Assembly: GCF_014349235.1 (NCBI RefSeq)
Contig: NZ_JACSOH010000011.1
Coordinates: 1 to 64,000, forward strand
Direction of reading: 5' to 3'
Source of the DNA: Cytophaga sp. FL35
GTDB taxonomy: Bacteria; Bacteroidota; Bacteroidia; Flavobacteriales; Flavobacteriaceae
Length of the DNA: 64,000 nucleotides
Shown here one piece after another: positions 36,642 through 45,625 of the stretch; position 1 is the stretch's first letter, and every line of letters begins with the position of its first letter. The notes under the pieces are model-generated. The model had not been told where the DNA came from. It saw only the letters and a program-made list of their open reading frames with translations, and ran no database searches. A program made the translations under genes and the position numbers.

Positions 36642-37242
36642 TTGGTTGTTCCTTTAATGTCATTAACCCAAAAGTCTTGTGGGCATTAAAAAAGCTAATA
36701 TCCTTGTTGAAATCCATTCCTTCACCATCCATAACAGTTCCGTCTTCGGGATTGGTAAACTTAAATTTTTCTTGGGTAAAAATCCAATCATGGTCCTGAT
36801 CCCAGTAAAGTTGGGTCGTTTCCAATTTTTTTCCATCGTGACTTTCAATAACCACATTACCCTGCAAATCTATAACATTTGTAGCTGCATAAATAATTCC
36901 GAAATCTGCCTTGATAATACTCTTCTCCCCGGTTTCATTAAAAAAATCAATCACCAAGCCTTTGGGAAAAGTCTGGTAAGGGAACACCAGATTTTCATAA
37001 TTATTGTTTAACGGACTGTTGAGCACGGCAATTACTCTTGAGGTAGCGCTATCCTCGGAACCAAGCTGCTCCCTTGCCTCTGTATAGGTAAGATCAAAAT
37101 CCTCTGCAATACCTACGGGATATACCAAAGGAACCTTTTCCTGCCCAGACCTTTTGTAAGTGTCCTTACAGCCCCAAAAAAGTATTGCCATGGCACAAAC
37201 CATGGCAATACTCAATAAATTATTTTTTGTCCTTTTAGTCAT
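36634..37242 (-). CDS. lptC: LPS export ABC transporter periplasmic protein LptC
   Basis: 202 residues. The N-terminus is a hydrophobic signal with lipobox ILFWGC (Cys about 25), so this LptC appears lipid-anchored rather than helix-anchored. The remainder is a beta-jellyroll typical of LptC: GIIYAATNVIDLQGNVVIES and GKKLETTQLYWDQDHDWIFT are the family's recurring strand pattern, followed by DGEGMDFNKD. It passes lipopolysaccharide from LptBFG towards LptA in the periplasm. Its operon includes an outer-membrane protein and a folding factor. lptA and lptB are not in the window. Confidence 0.85.
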   Translation of the reverse strand: MTKRTKNNLLSIAMVCAMAILFWGCKDTYKRSGQEKVPLVYPVGIAEDFDLTYTEAREQLGSEDSATSRVIAVLNSPLNNNYENLVFPYQTFPKGLVIDFFNETGEKSIIKADFGIIYAATNVIDLQGNVVIESHDGKKLETTQLYWDQDHDWIFTQEKFKFTNPEDGTVMDGEGMDFNKDISFFNAHKTFGLMTLKEQPND

Positions 37243-37243
37243 C

Positions 37244-38617
37244 TTAAAGGCTAGGCACCTTTACGCTACCTCCTACCCAACAACTAAAGCTAACAGATTT
37301 ACCTGCCATTCCAGAGTTGAAGATATCAGTCTTAGAAGGAGCCTTTGCTGAATAACTTGCTGCAGCCTGATTGGCTTGAGAACTCAAAGAAGGATCTACA
37401 CGTCCAGCTTGACGGGCCATATCAGCCGCTTTCCAATACATAGCTCTCTTCTCAAAAGTGGAGCTACCACAATCATTGGCACTAGTGGCGTAAAGATTAG
37501 CAATCAATAAATACGCCTTACCATTTGCTTTATTAGAGTTAATGGCCATTTGAGCATACTTTCTAGCAGTAGACTTACTACCTTTTCGTTTGTTGATCAC
37601 AGCAACCTTGTAAGCGATATCCGACTTTTTATAAGGGTCTGTTTCCAAGCTCATTGCCTTGTCGAAGTCTTCCAACGCTCCAGAAGAATCTCCATTTTTC
37701 ATTTTTAAAGTACCACCATAAACATAAGCACTTGCAGAAGGATCCAAAGCCAATTGGGCTTCAAATAATTTTTGGAACAAAGGATCATCAGTACATTCTT
37801 TGTTGAACATTCTTCCTACAGCTCTCTTAACCCAGGTTACATCTCCCTTTTTCTCCTCAAAGCTTTTCTCATACAAAGGAATCAAGTTTTCACAATCTGC
37901 CAACGCTCCCAATTTGGAATCAACGCTACCAGCTATTTTTCCGTAAGATTCGGAGTTGGTCGTAGCAATTTTCAATTTTCTTTTCTCCTTAGAGGTTATA
38001 GTTCCTGTGGAATCCTTTGGCAATAACGTAGTAACCACTTGAGTAAGCTTCTGAATTTCTTCATCAATCTTTCCGGTTACATTATCATAAACATCAAAAA
38101 CCTCTTGCAAATCTTTGCTACCACCTTTGTGTAAATCTACCAAACTAGAGAAATACAGGTAAAGAGCCTTAGGGTTCTTAAAGTTCTTTGGATCGTTCTG
38201 GAAAGCACCATCCAATGTACTATAGATTTCCTCATCTGACCCCATTTTATTTTCATACATCAATAAGGCCTTATCAATGGCAACTACTGCAGGAGTATAT
38301 CTTTTAGGGAAATACTTGGCGCTATTGTCATAAAGAGCCATCAAATCTTTGATGTAGCCATCCTTTTCCGCACCGGAAGACTTATCGATTTTGTCCTGTA
38401 AGATTTTTTCACCTAAGGAAAAATTTGCTTTGTTAATGTCCGGGCAAGTTTCATACACCATCTTCCAAGGAGTATATGCCGCCTCATAATTCTTTACCTT
38501 GGCATGTTCCGCATAAATTGAAAGATTGGTCAAACATTCAGGATTTTGCGCCTGGGCATTGCTAGACACAATGAACCCAAAAAGCATGATTGCAGTAAAG
38601 TAAATTTTAGTTTTCAT
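37244..38617 (-). CDS. Exported tetratricopeptide-repeat protein
   Basis: 457 residues with a signal peptide (ending SNAQA, about 23). Helical repeats cover the body; clear TPR units include SASAYVYGGTLKMKNGDSSG and its partner near 300-335, and AYLLIANLYATSANDCG near 370-385. Two Cys pairs (YETCPD, ADCENL) may form periplasmic disulfides. It probably acts as a periplasmic scaffold for protein interactions. It sits one base before lptC, after a 242-base spacer that separates it from the outer-membrane gene. No enzyme motif is visible. Confidence 0.85.
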   Translation of the reverse strand: MKTKIYFTAIMLFGFIVSSNAQAQNPECLTNLSIYAEHAKVKNYEAAYTPWKMVYETCPDINKANFSLGEKILQDKIDKSSGAEKDGYIKDLMALYDNSAKYFPKRYTPAVVAIDKALLMYENKMGSDEEIYSTLDGAFQNDPKNFKNPKALYLYFSSLVDLHKGGSKDLQEVFDVYDNVTGKIDEEIQKLTQVVTTLLPKDSTGTITSKEKRKLKIATTNSESYGKIAGSVDSKLGALADCENLIPLYEKSFEEKKGDVTWVKRAVGRMFNKECTDDPLFQKLFEAQLALDPSASAYVYGGTLKMKNGDSSGALEDFDKAMSLETDPYKKSDIAYKVAVINKRKGSKSTARKYAQMAINSNKANGKAYLLIANLYATSANDCGSSTFEKRAMYWKAADMARQAGRVDPSLSSQANQAAASYSAKAPSKTDIFNSGMAGKSVSFSCWVGGSVKVPSL

Positions 38618-38859
38618 TTGTTCAATTTTATTTGTTTTTCAAAAAGTCAAACACTCGTCGCCTTTACTCATGTTACATTTATCTGACGTCTTGCGTTCTA
38701 GGTTTTTCAATTTTTGAGGGTCTCAATGTACTAATTTTTTAGTAAGCTCACCCTGTGTTTTCTGTAAATTAAGACATAATGTGTGGATTTCACACCTGTT
38801 TTTCAGCATTCTAAAAATTCATGGCATTTTTTTAACAAAAAACCAAAAAAACTTTCAGT

Positions 38860-40146
38860 TTAATTGATCTTGCGCTTGCTAAACCAAACATCATTTAAGG
38901 ACAACCCAACATTCACTTTAAAATAACTCTCTTCAATCAAATCCGCTGCGGTTGTTCCTCTTCTTCCCAATTCAAATCCAAGGTTTAAATTTGAAAAGCT
39001 ATTGCCAAGCGGAAGACCTAATCCAAAAGTTATGCCAAAGTCATTAACCTCTTTGTCATTGATATACATTCCGGTTTTATCCAAACGTACCCCGGCTCGG
39101 TAAGTGATTCTTTTTAAATACCCTTCAAAAGAGCTTCGGTTAGGTATGTAATATCCGCCTAAAGCTAACGTAGAGGCATCATCATAAACAAGATTGTCTA
39201 TTTCCAAGAAGACATTGGAGTAGTCGCTAAGCTTTTGATAACTGTATTCAACCCCTAAAAACCACTTCATATTTTGGCCATAGCCCAAACCTACCGTGGC
39301 CCTTGTAGGTATTTTAACGCCGGTTTCCTTTAGGCCTTGTGCTTCTAAATTAACATCTACCGCCTCAACATCTGCTTGGGTCAAAAGGGAAAAAGAACCA
39401 ATTCTCTTCGTATTTCTAGCGGATAGATTGGCCTGTGTATTTATGCGTAAAGATGTATATAACGTATGCTTATCAGTCACCTCAGGAGTATAGTTGACTG
39501 CGTAGTTTAAATCAAACCCACCTATTCTGGAACTTCTTTCGTCTCTCACTCCATATTGGACATTTTCGGTACTCTGAATTCTGGTGCTCTCAATAGTTCC
39601 AAAATTATAGTTTGCCGAAACCCCAATGCTAAGGTTTTTTAAAAGCTCATAGCCAATGGAAAAGTAAATTTTGTTCAATCCGCCTTCCCCAGAATATTCA
39701 TTGATGACCCTTGAACCTTCCACCCCCCTTTGATCAACAAAATTGTATCCTACGGAACTATAGGGCATTACTCCAAAACCAACCCCCAGACCTTTTTTTA
39801 AGCTGAATCCCAGGGATAGATAATCCAAACTAGTAACGGCACTACTTTCCTGTGCCGTAAAGCTCTCCAAAGTAGTTCGCTTATGAGAAATTCCAGCAGT
39901 ATAGGTGGTAATGCCAAAATCCTCGCCATAACGCACCCCTAATTTGCTATAGGCAGCCGGGTTTTGGAGGTTCACATGTATGCTATCGGCATACATGGCA
40001 ATACCTCCCATCATTTGATTTTCTATGGTAGTGGCCGGACTAAGCTCACCCAAGCCAAAATAAGAATATGGCGAAATGGTTCCGTCTTGTCCATATGCGC
40101 CGGATGCGGCCAGGCACACTAAAACGAAGAATATTTTTCTGATCAT
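38860..40146 (-). CDS. Outer-membrane beta-barrel protein
   Basis: 428 residues with a signal peptide (ending GAYGQ, about 20). The start of the mature protein, ISPYSYFGLGELSP, and alternating hydrophobic strands through to the C-terminal VNVGLSLNDVWFSKRKIN mark an outer-membrane barrel of the FadL/OMPP1-like Bacteroidetes type. The cargo is not known. The ATG follows the coaX stop with no gap, so it is translationally coupled to coaX. It may be a hydrophobic-solute channel, but that is inference from fold alone. Confidence 0.8.
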   Translation of the reverse strand: MIRKIFFVLVCLAASGAYGQDGTISPYSYFGLGELSPATTIENQMMGGIAMYADSIHVNLQNPAAYSKLGVRYGEDFGITTYTAGISHKRTTLESFTAQESSAVTSLDYLSLGFSLKKGLGVGFGVMPYSSVGYNFVDQRGVEGSRVINEYSGEGGLNKIYFSIGYELLKNLSIGVSANYNFGTIESTRIQSTENVQYGVRDERSSRIGGFDLNYAVNYTPEVTDKHTLYTSLRINTQANLSARNTKRIGSFSLLTQADVEAVDVNLEAQGLKETGVKIPTRATVGLGYGQNMKWFLGVEYSYQKLSDYSNVFLEIDNLVYDDASTLALGGYYIPNRSSFEGYLKRITYRAGVRLDKTGMYINDKEVNDFGITFGLGLPLGNSFSNLNLGFELGRRGTTAADLIEESYFKVNVGLSLNDVWFSKRKIN

Positions 40147-40875
40147 TTAATGCTTGTTGTATTCCAACAGATAGTTTAAACCCCTTAGGAGAAATTTGGA
40201 ATCCGCAAATATGGTATTTTTTAGCCGTTTTGACAAGAATGGCGCATCGCCTCCTGTTAAAATAACTGTTAAATCTGTAAACCGCCTTTTATACTGATTA
40301 ATAACACCTTCTATTTCCTGGACCATACCGTTGACCACTCCACTATGAATGCTATTTTCAGTTGAATTGCCAATAAAATCCAAGGGTTCTTCCGGCTTTA
40401 GAAGGGGTAGTTTGGCCGTATGTTCATGGAGTGCATTATAACGCATCTGAAGCCCCGGACCTATGGCTCCGCCCAAATACTCTCCGTAATCATTTACCAT
40501 TTCATAGGTTATACAAGTTCCGGAATCAATCACCAAGGTGTTGCCTTTTGGGTTTTTATAAAAAGCCGCTGTCGCCAATGCCATCCTATCCACACCTAAT
40601 GTCTGTCTGGTAGCATAGGAATTTTTATAGGGTGTTTTGGAACTAGGGGTCAATTCATGAACATTACAAAAGACTGCGAGCACCCCAAACACCTTTCTAT
40701 CCATTTTTCCAACGGAAGAAATAATCCCATCCTTAATTTTTGGGTAATGGTCGCACACCTCTTTTACTTGCCTGGCCAGTTCATCGGCCTTTATATTTTG
40801 ATAAAATATTAAATTCTCCCTATCATAAACAGCAAGTTTAACTGACGTATTTCCAGCATCTATCACTAGGTTCAT
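40147..40875 (-). CDS. coaX: Type III pantothenate kinase
   Basis: 242 residues. ASKHA-fold landmarks: LVIDAGNTSVKLAVY at the N-terminus, TLGVDRMALATAAFY, TLVIDSGTCITYEMV with the catalytic Asp region, and GGAIGPGLQMRYNAL. It phosphorylates pantothenate in the first step of coenzyme A synthesis. Type III enzymes need a monovalent cation and are not inhibited by CoA. It is first in the minus-strand envelope operon and is divergent from tRNA-Phe. A near-consensus -7 (GACCTTTG, one base off TAnnTTTG) lies just upstream of the ATG. Confidence 0.95.
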   Translation of the reverse strand: MNLVIDAGNTSVKLAVYDRENLIFYQNIKADELARQVKEVCDHYPKIKDGIISSVGKMDRKVFGVLAVFCNVHELTPSSKTPYKNSYATRQTLGVDRMALATAAFYKNPKGNTLVIDSGTCITYEMVNDYGEYLGGAIGPGLQMRYNALHEHTAKLPLLKPEEPLDFIGNSTENSIHSGVVNGMVQEIEGVINQYKRRFTDLTVILTGGDAPFLSKRLKNTIFADSKFLLRGLNYLLEYNKH

Positions 40876-40930
40876 ACTACAAAGGTCAAAAAAAGGATTT
40901 AAACCAATGTCCTTTTTTTTGAGATTTTGT

Positions 40931-40960
40931 TTGCATATCGAAAAATAGAAATTATATTTG
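40931..40960 (+). promoter_or_regulatory. Promoter of tRNA-Phe
   Basis: TTG at 40931-40933, a 19-base spacer and TATATTTG at 40953-40960: an exact TTG-N19-TAnnTTTG promoter, 27 bases before the tRNA. Confidence 0.75.
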
Positions 40961-40987
40961 CACCCGCCTAACCAAAGGCAGTGTATT

Positions 40988-41060
<73 letters not shown>

Positions 41061-41063
41061 CAA

Positions 41064-41100
41064 AAAATCCTCACAGAAATGTGAGGATTTTTTTGTTTTT
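41064..41100 (+). terminator. Terminator of tRNA-Phe
   Basis: A perfect 12-bp stem AAAATCCTCACA/TGTGAGGATTTT with a GAAA tetraloop (41064-41091) is followed by a T-rich run. It immediately follows the tRNA 3' end. Confidence 0.95.
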
Positions 41101-41109
41101 ACGCCTATA

Positions 41110-42102
41110 TTGCGTAAAACTCTTGTTTTGAAAGCAATAGATATTTCTACCCCTATCCCAGAACTAGAAAGCTTTCTTTCTGCCAATTCTTGGCTAAATC
41201 CTGGAGAAAAGATTAAATCCATTGAAGAGCCTGGCGAAGGAAACATGAACGTGGTCATTCGAGTTGTCACCAATGAAAGGTCTTTTATTTTAAAACAATC
41301 AAGACCTTACGTTCAAAAATACCAGCAAATTTCAGCTCCTGTTGAGCGTATTGCCGTTGAAAAAAACTTTTACCAAGCCCTCCTCCAAAACGCGGTTAGT
41401 GCGCATATTCCACAGATTATCGGGTACGATAGTGCCGAAAAACTGTTGCTTCTTCAGGATTTGGGCAATTGCGAAGACATGAGTATCATCTACCAAAATC
41501 GTGATATTCTAGCCAAACATCTGGATAGGTTGGTGTTTATTCTTGGATTGATACACCGAACCGAGGTCGATGGAAGCTTTCCTGAAAACCTTCAAATGCG
41601 TTTCCTCAATCATAAGCATATATTTGTACTTCCCTTTGAGGAGGATAGCGACCTTAATCTAGATGACATACAGGAAGGCTTACAAGATCTCTCCATACCC
41701 TTTAAGACGAGTAAGACTATTAAAACAGTAGTAGAACAGGTAGGCCAAAAATACCTTTCACAAGGTAACACCCTCATACATGGCGACTACTATCCCGGAA
41801 GTTGGATGACAGAAGATGGGGACCTCTATATTATTGATCCAGAATTTGGTTTTGTTGGATTTCCAGAATTTGACCTTGGTGTTATGGCCGCTCACATTAT
41901 TATGGCTACAGGAAAGAAAAGTTATCTTAACAGAATTCATGCAAGCTACCAAGGAACCGCAGACAAAAAGCTAATGGCCCAAGTAGCCGGCATTGAAATT
42001 GCAAGGCGCATTATAGGTCTAGCGCAATTACCAATGGAGCGTACCATTAAAGAGAAAACAAAACTCCTAAAAAAAGCACGAAAACTAATATTGACTGTAT
42101 GA
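41110..42102 (+). CDS. Aminoglycoside phosphotransferase-fold kinase, MtnK-like
   Basis: About 330 residues from TTG at 41110, or 324 from TTG at 41128. Longer readings run into the tRNA terminator, and the first ATG (near 41246) would cut the N-lobe. Kinase features: EEPGEGNMNVVIRV (Gly-rich loop), FILKQSRPYVQKY (Lys), catalytic LIHGDYYPGSW, and metal-binding IIDPEFGFVGFPEFDLGV. The pattern is closest to methylthioribose kinase, which phosphorylates MTR in methionine salvage, but no other salvage gene is near. It overlaps the next gene, an ADP-ribosylglycohydrolase, by four bases (ATGA). The substrate is therefore better left open: a ribosyl compound is likely. Confidence 0.8.
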   Translation: MRKTLVLKAIDISTPIPELESFLSANSWLNPGEKIKSIEEPGEGNMNVVIRVVTNERSFILKQSRPYVQKYQQISAPVERIAVEKNFYQALLQNAVSAHIPQIIGYDSAEKLLLLQDLGNCEDMSIIYQNRDILAKHLDRLVFILGLIHRTEVDGSFPENLQMRFLNHKHIFVLPFEEDSDLNLDDIQEGLQDLSIPFKTSKTIKTVVEQVGQKYLSQGNTLIHGDYYPGSWMTEDGDLYIIDPEFGFVGFPEFDLGVMAAHIIMATGKKSYLNRIHASYQGTADKKLMAQVAGIEIARRIIGLAQLPMERTIKEKTKLLKKARKLILTV

Positions 42103-43385
42103 GTAGGCTCTACACGTTATTACTTCCCCTTTTATTCTTTATTTCCTGCAAAGAAACCGGCAATACTAAATTGGAGATTCCCGCACCGGTTAAGCAAACC
42201 TATCAAACCACCGAAAAACAACTTTCTTCTGAGGAGTATTATGACAAAATTCTTGGTGCTTTGGTGGGTTCTGCCATAGGTGATGCCATGGGGGCTTCCA
42301 CAGAAATGTGGCACAGAAAAGACATTCAACTTAAATACGGTTATATAACAGGCCTTACGCCTGCCGTGAGACCACAATCTCCAGAAGGCACTTGGGACAA
42401 CAATCTTCTTCCCGGAGCCACCACGGATGACACACGTTGGAAAATGGCCATGGTTCAGTACTTTGTTCAAAACAATGGGAAGTTAGGCCCAGACCACTTT
42501 ACGGATTATATAATTGACTACTATCACAGCTTGACCCAAAAGCTTCAGTCGTCAAATGAAATACCAAAAACAGATTTTCTTGACGCACAAATTGAGAAAT
42601 TGGATTGGATCAAGGAATGGGCTCGGGTCTCAATGGCCTATAAAGAAAATGATAAGAGCTACAGTCAAGCGCTTAGTAGATTCTACGGCGGGGAAATGTC
42701 TTGCGCAGGGCAACTCTATACACCCATGTTCGGGTTAATTGCACAAAACTCGGAAGAAGCCTATCAATTGGCTTTTGACCATGCCTTGTTTGATATTGGT
42801 TACGCCAAGGATATCTCCGCACTGGTTTCGGCTATGACATTTGTTGCCATGCGTACACAGAGTATAGATTCCATAATTAATACGGCTACATTTGTAGACC
42901 CAAACGGCTTTCAAGACAGTAGGCTCGTAGGTAGAATTTCCTATTCCATTGTAGACGCCTCGGTCAAAAATGTATTGACTATAGGTCAATTAAAACTTCA
43001 GGACAGTTTGATCAACGCTTGTATTGTACCCAAAGGCTACATTGGCACTCAAGAAAATTGGCTAAAGCAGGAGCGGACGTATAGTTTTTTGGAAGAAAAC
43101 CAGAAGGCCATCCCTTTTCATGCTGGTGAAATCTGGGAGATTTTAGTAACCGGACTTCAATTTGGAGGGGGCGATTTTGAAAAAACCATGCAATTTATAG
43201 TCAACTACGGTAGGGACAATGACACGGTTGCCGCCGTTGCGGGTATGATTTTGGGAGCACAAAAAGGCTATTCCAATCTACCTACCCACTTACGAACCGA
43301 AGTCCTAAAAGTGAATCAAGAAAACATGGGTATAGATTTACAGCAATTGGCACATGAACTGGCCGGCCAGCGCATAATGGACTAA
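42099..43385 (+). CDS. ADP-ribosylglycohydrolase-family lipoprotein
   Basis: 428 residues. The signal ends in lipobox FFISC (Cys about 17). The ARH-type domain (about 45-425) has GALVGSAIGDAMGASTEMW, the metal site TDDTRW near 109 and the second site GRDNDTVAAVAGM near 369. Members cleave the bond between ADP-ribose, or another ribosyl group, and a base or protein with two Mg ions. Export as a lipoprotein makes ADP-ribosyl-protein repair unlikely, so hydrolysis of an external nucleoside-like compound is more probable. It is coupled by a four-base overlap to a kinase that could act on the released sugar; that pathway is inference. Confidence 0.87.
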   Translation: MSRLYTLLLPLLFFISCKETGNTKLEIPAPVKQTYQTTEKQLSSEEYYDKILGALVGSAIGDAMGASTEMWHRKDIQLKYGYITGLTPAVRPQSPEGTWDNNLLPGATTDDTRWKMAMVQYFVQNNGKLGPDHFTDYIIDYYHSLTQKLQSSNEIPKTDFLDAQIEKLDWIKEWARVSMAYKENDKSYSQALSRFYGGEMSCAGQLYTPMFGLIAQNSEEAYQLAFDHALFDIGYAKDISALVSAMTFVAMRTQSIDSIINTATFVDPNGFQDSRLVGRISYSIVDASVKNVLTIGQLKLQDSLINACIVPKGYIGTQENWLKQERTYSFLEENQKAIPFHAGEIWEILVTGLQFGGGDFEKTMQFIVNYGRDNDTVAAVAGMILGAQKGYSNLPTHLRTEVLKVNQENMGIDLQQLAHELAGQRIMD

Positions 43386-43390
43386 GTAGT

Positions 43391-44953
43391 TTACCAAATC
43401 CTCTCAACAGCGCTTATTTCCAAGTCGTTGATTTCTAAGGTTTCATTGGATTCGTTTTTAATCACCAGCCGATTATATAAGTCATTGGGAAAAATTTGCG
43501 CGGTCATCACGTATTGTCCTTTGTTTAAAAAAACCTCGATGGAAGACCAATCAACCACTATTTTCACTTCAAAAGGATCTTCTGGCAAATCAACAACAGG
43601 CATTTTTTGGATGATTGTACCGAAATTCTCTTGAAAATCAACTTTTCCAGACTTGGACCTATCAATCATAAAATTGCCATCGGCATCAAAACCAAATTCA
43701 ACCACTTCCCCTTTTTTATTACCAAGCTCCAGCAGAAATTCTGTTGAATTGGTCATAAAACTTATTTCAGATTGCCCTAACTTTTTGTTTTTGATTATTT
43801 CACTTCTTTTAGCAGCAACCTCCAGAGCTAATTTTTCGCTATTCTCAACATAGTTACCAAAAGATTTTACCGGGTAATTATATACCAAATAATCGTTCTT
43901 TATACCCTTCCGTAGACTCAGCTTTCTAGGCAAGGTCATGGCACTTCTCCAAGTTTTGGTAGGGGTTACTTGGGCATACATCCAGTTGCTCATCCATCCA
44001 ATAAAAATCTTGTCATCATTAGGAGAATTACTATAGGTTACTCCTGCATAATTATCCGTTCCCCAATCTACCCATAAGTGTTCTTTCTGCTCTGTTGTAA
44101 AGGTTTTCCCATCAAATTCTCCAACAAAATACTGTGTACCGCTTCCTTGGTTGGGTGCCCCTGGATTTATACTAATAAGTAGCACCCATTTTTCCTCTTC
44201 ACTCCCGTCCACCTTCATTTTAACTAAATCAGGACATTCCCAAACTCCGCCATGCGCCCCTTTATCCTTTCCAAAAGTTCCGGTGAGAGTCCACTCCTTT
44301 AAGTTAGATGAACTAAAAAACTGTGCGTGATCACCCGCTACTAAGGTCATAATCCATTGCCCCGTTTCCTCATGCCACATTACCTTTGGGTCTCTAAAAT
44401 CCCTGATACCATCATTTGGAATTACCGGATTGCCATCATATTTCACCCAAGACTTTCCATCATCAGTACTATAGGCGATACCTTGGGTTTGAAATGTATT
44501 TCTCCCTTCTTTTTCACCAACAGGATCGTGATACGTAAAAATGGCCACCAATGGAGCCTCTCCTTTCTTTCCAAATCCAGAGGTATTGTCCTTATCAACC
44601 ACGGCACTCCCGGAAAAAATGTATCCCAAGTCATCAGGGTACAAACCAATTGGTTGATGTTCCCATTTTATCAGATCCTTACTAATTGCATGCCCCCAAT
44701 GCATTGGGCCCCAAACCGTACTATCCGGGTAATATTGATAGAAGAGGTGATAATCACCCTTATGGTAAACCATTCCGTTGGGGTCGTTCATCCACATATT
44801 TTCAGGTGAAAAATGGAATTGAGGCCTATATTTCTCCATGTAATATGAACTTACATTTTTAGGCTTATCAACTAATTCCTTTTTTTCCTTCTTACATGAG
44901 GAAACACAAATACAAAAAAGAAAGACCGAAAAAATTAAAGTTCTAGCATCCAT
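43391..44953 (-). CDS. GH32 fructan hydrolase (levanase/invertase-like) lipoprotein
   Basis: 520 residues from the ATG at 44953 (an in-frame TTG lies 15 bases upstream). Lipobox VSSC near residue 19 places it outside the cytoplasm. GH32 motifs: nucleophile Asp in WMNDPNGMVYH near 55, transition-state stabiliser in DFRDPKV near 185, and acid/base Glu in WECPDLVK near 233; also FSGSAV. The C-terminal beta-sandwich (about 370-520) has SIEVFLNKGQYVMTAQIFPND. It cleaves beta-fructosides such as levan, inulin or sucrose. There is no SusC/SusD pair or fructokinase in the window, which is unusual for a polysaccharide locus. It converges on the preceding gene with a five-base gap. Confidence 0.92.
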   Translation of the reverse strand: MDARTLIFSVFLFCICVSSCKKEKKELVDKPKNVSSYYMEKYRPQFHFSPENMWMNDPNGMVYHKGDYHLFYQYYPDSTVWGPMHWGHAISKDLIKWEHQPIGLYPDDLGYIFSGSAVVDKDNTSGFGKKGEAPLVAIFTYHDPVGEKEGRNTFQTQGIAYSTDDGKSWVKYDGNPVIPNDGIRDFRDPKVMWHEETGQWIMTLVAGDHAQFFSSSNLKEWTLTGTFGKDKGAHGGVWECPDLVKMKVDGSEEEKWVLLISINPGAPNQGSGTQYFVGEFDGKTFTTEQKEHLWVDWGTDNYAGVTYSNSPNDDKIFIGWMSNWMYAQVTPTKTWRSAMTLPRKLSLRKGIKNDYLVYNYPVKSFGNYVENSEKLALEVAAKRSEIIKNKKLGQSEISFMTNSTEFLLELGNKKGEVVEFGFDADGNFMIDRSKSGKVDFQENFGTIIQKMPVVDLPEDPFEVKIVVDWSSIEVFLNKGQYVMTAQIFPNDLYNRLVIKNESNETLEINDLEISAVERIW

Positions 44954-45017
44954 AGTTTTGTTTGTCAAATGTCCTGTAAAAAAATTGCCCTTCTAAAGTA
45001 CTATCTTTACTTTTTAA

Positions 45018-45539
45018 ATGGAACTAATGAAGCGATATTTACTTTTTTCTATTTTCATTTTAGTCTGCCTCAACGTATATGGTCAATCTAAAATTGACAA
45101 GGCCTTAAAAAGATGGAATAAGGAATCTGTACCCTATATTAAAGTTGAAGAATTAAAGAATAATACTTCTGCCGTACTGCTGGATACAAGAAAACGTGAG
45201 GAATTTGAAGTGAGTCATTTTGAGAATGCCATTTGGGTGGGGCACAACGACTTTCAAATTGACCAGGTTACAGAAAAAATCGTGAGCAAAGACCAAGAAA
45301 TTGTGGTGTATTGTTCTATTGGGGTGCGATCGGAAAATATTGGAGAGAAGTTAATGAAGGCCGGATACACCAACGTACGAAATCTTTATGGAGGTATCTT
45401 CCAATGGAAAAATGACGGACTACCGGTATTTGACCAAAATGGAATTGAAACCCAAAAGGTACATGCATTTAATAAACAATGGGGCAAACTTTTAAAAAAA
45501 GGCGAAAAAGTCTTCGATGCGGCAACCGTAAGTAATTAA
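45018..45539 (+). CDS. Exported rhodanese-like protein
   Basis: 173 residues from ATG 45018, or 170 from the ATG at 45027. A signal peptide (ending NVYGQ) is followed by one rhodanese domain (about 35-135) with LLDTRKREEFEVSHFENA, the catalytic loop YCSIGVRSE (Cys near 94) and NLYGGIFQWKNDGLPV. It can carry a persulfide on Cys and move sulfur to acceptors such as cyanide or thiols in the periplasm. It is followed after 86 bases by the TIGR04282 glycosyltransferase-like gene; rhodaneses are recurrent neighbours in arsenosugar-type clusters. Confidence 0.88.
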   Translation: MELMKRYLLFSIFILVCLNVYGQSKIDKALKRWNKESVPYIKVEELKNNTSAVLLDTRKREEFEVSHFENAIWVGHNDFQIDQVTEKIVSKDQEIVVYCSIGVRSENIGEKLMKAGYTNVRNLYGGIFQWKNDGLPVFDQNGIETQKVHAFNKQWGKLLKKGEKVFDAATVSN

Positions 45540-45625
45540 CCATTGCTACTACTAAAACATAACCGGCATTTGGCCATACTAATGAATTCCTACAACAATT
45601 TATGTTGAATAGTTAAACTACTGAT

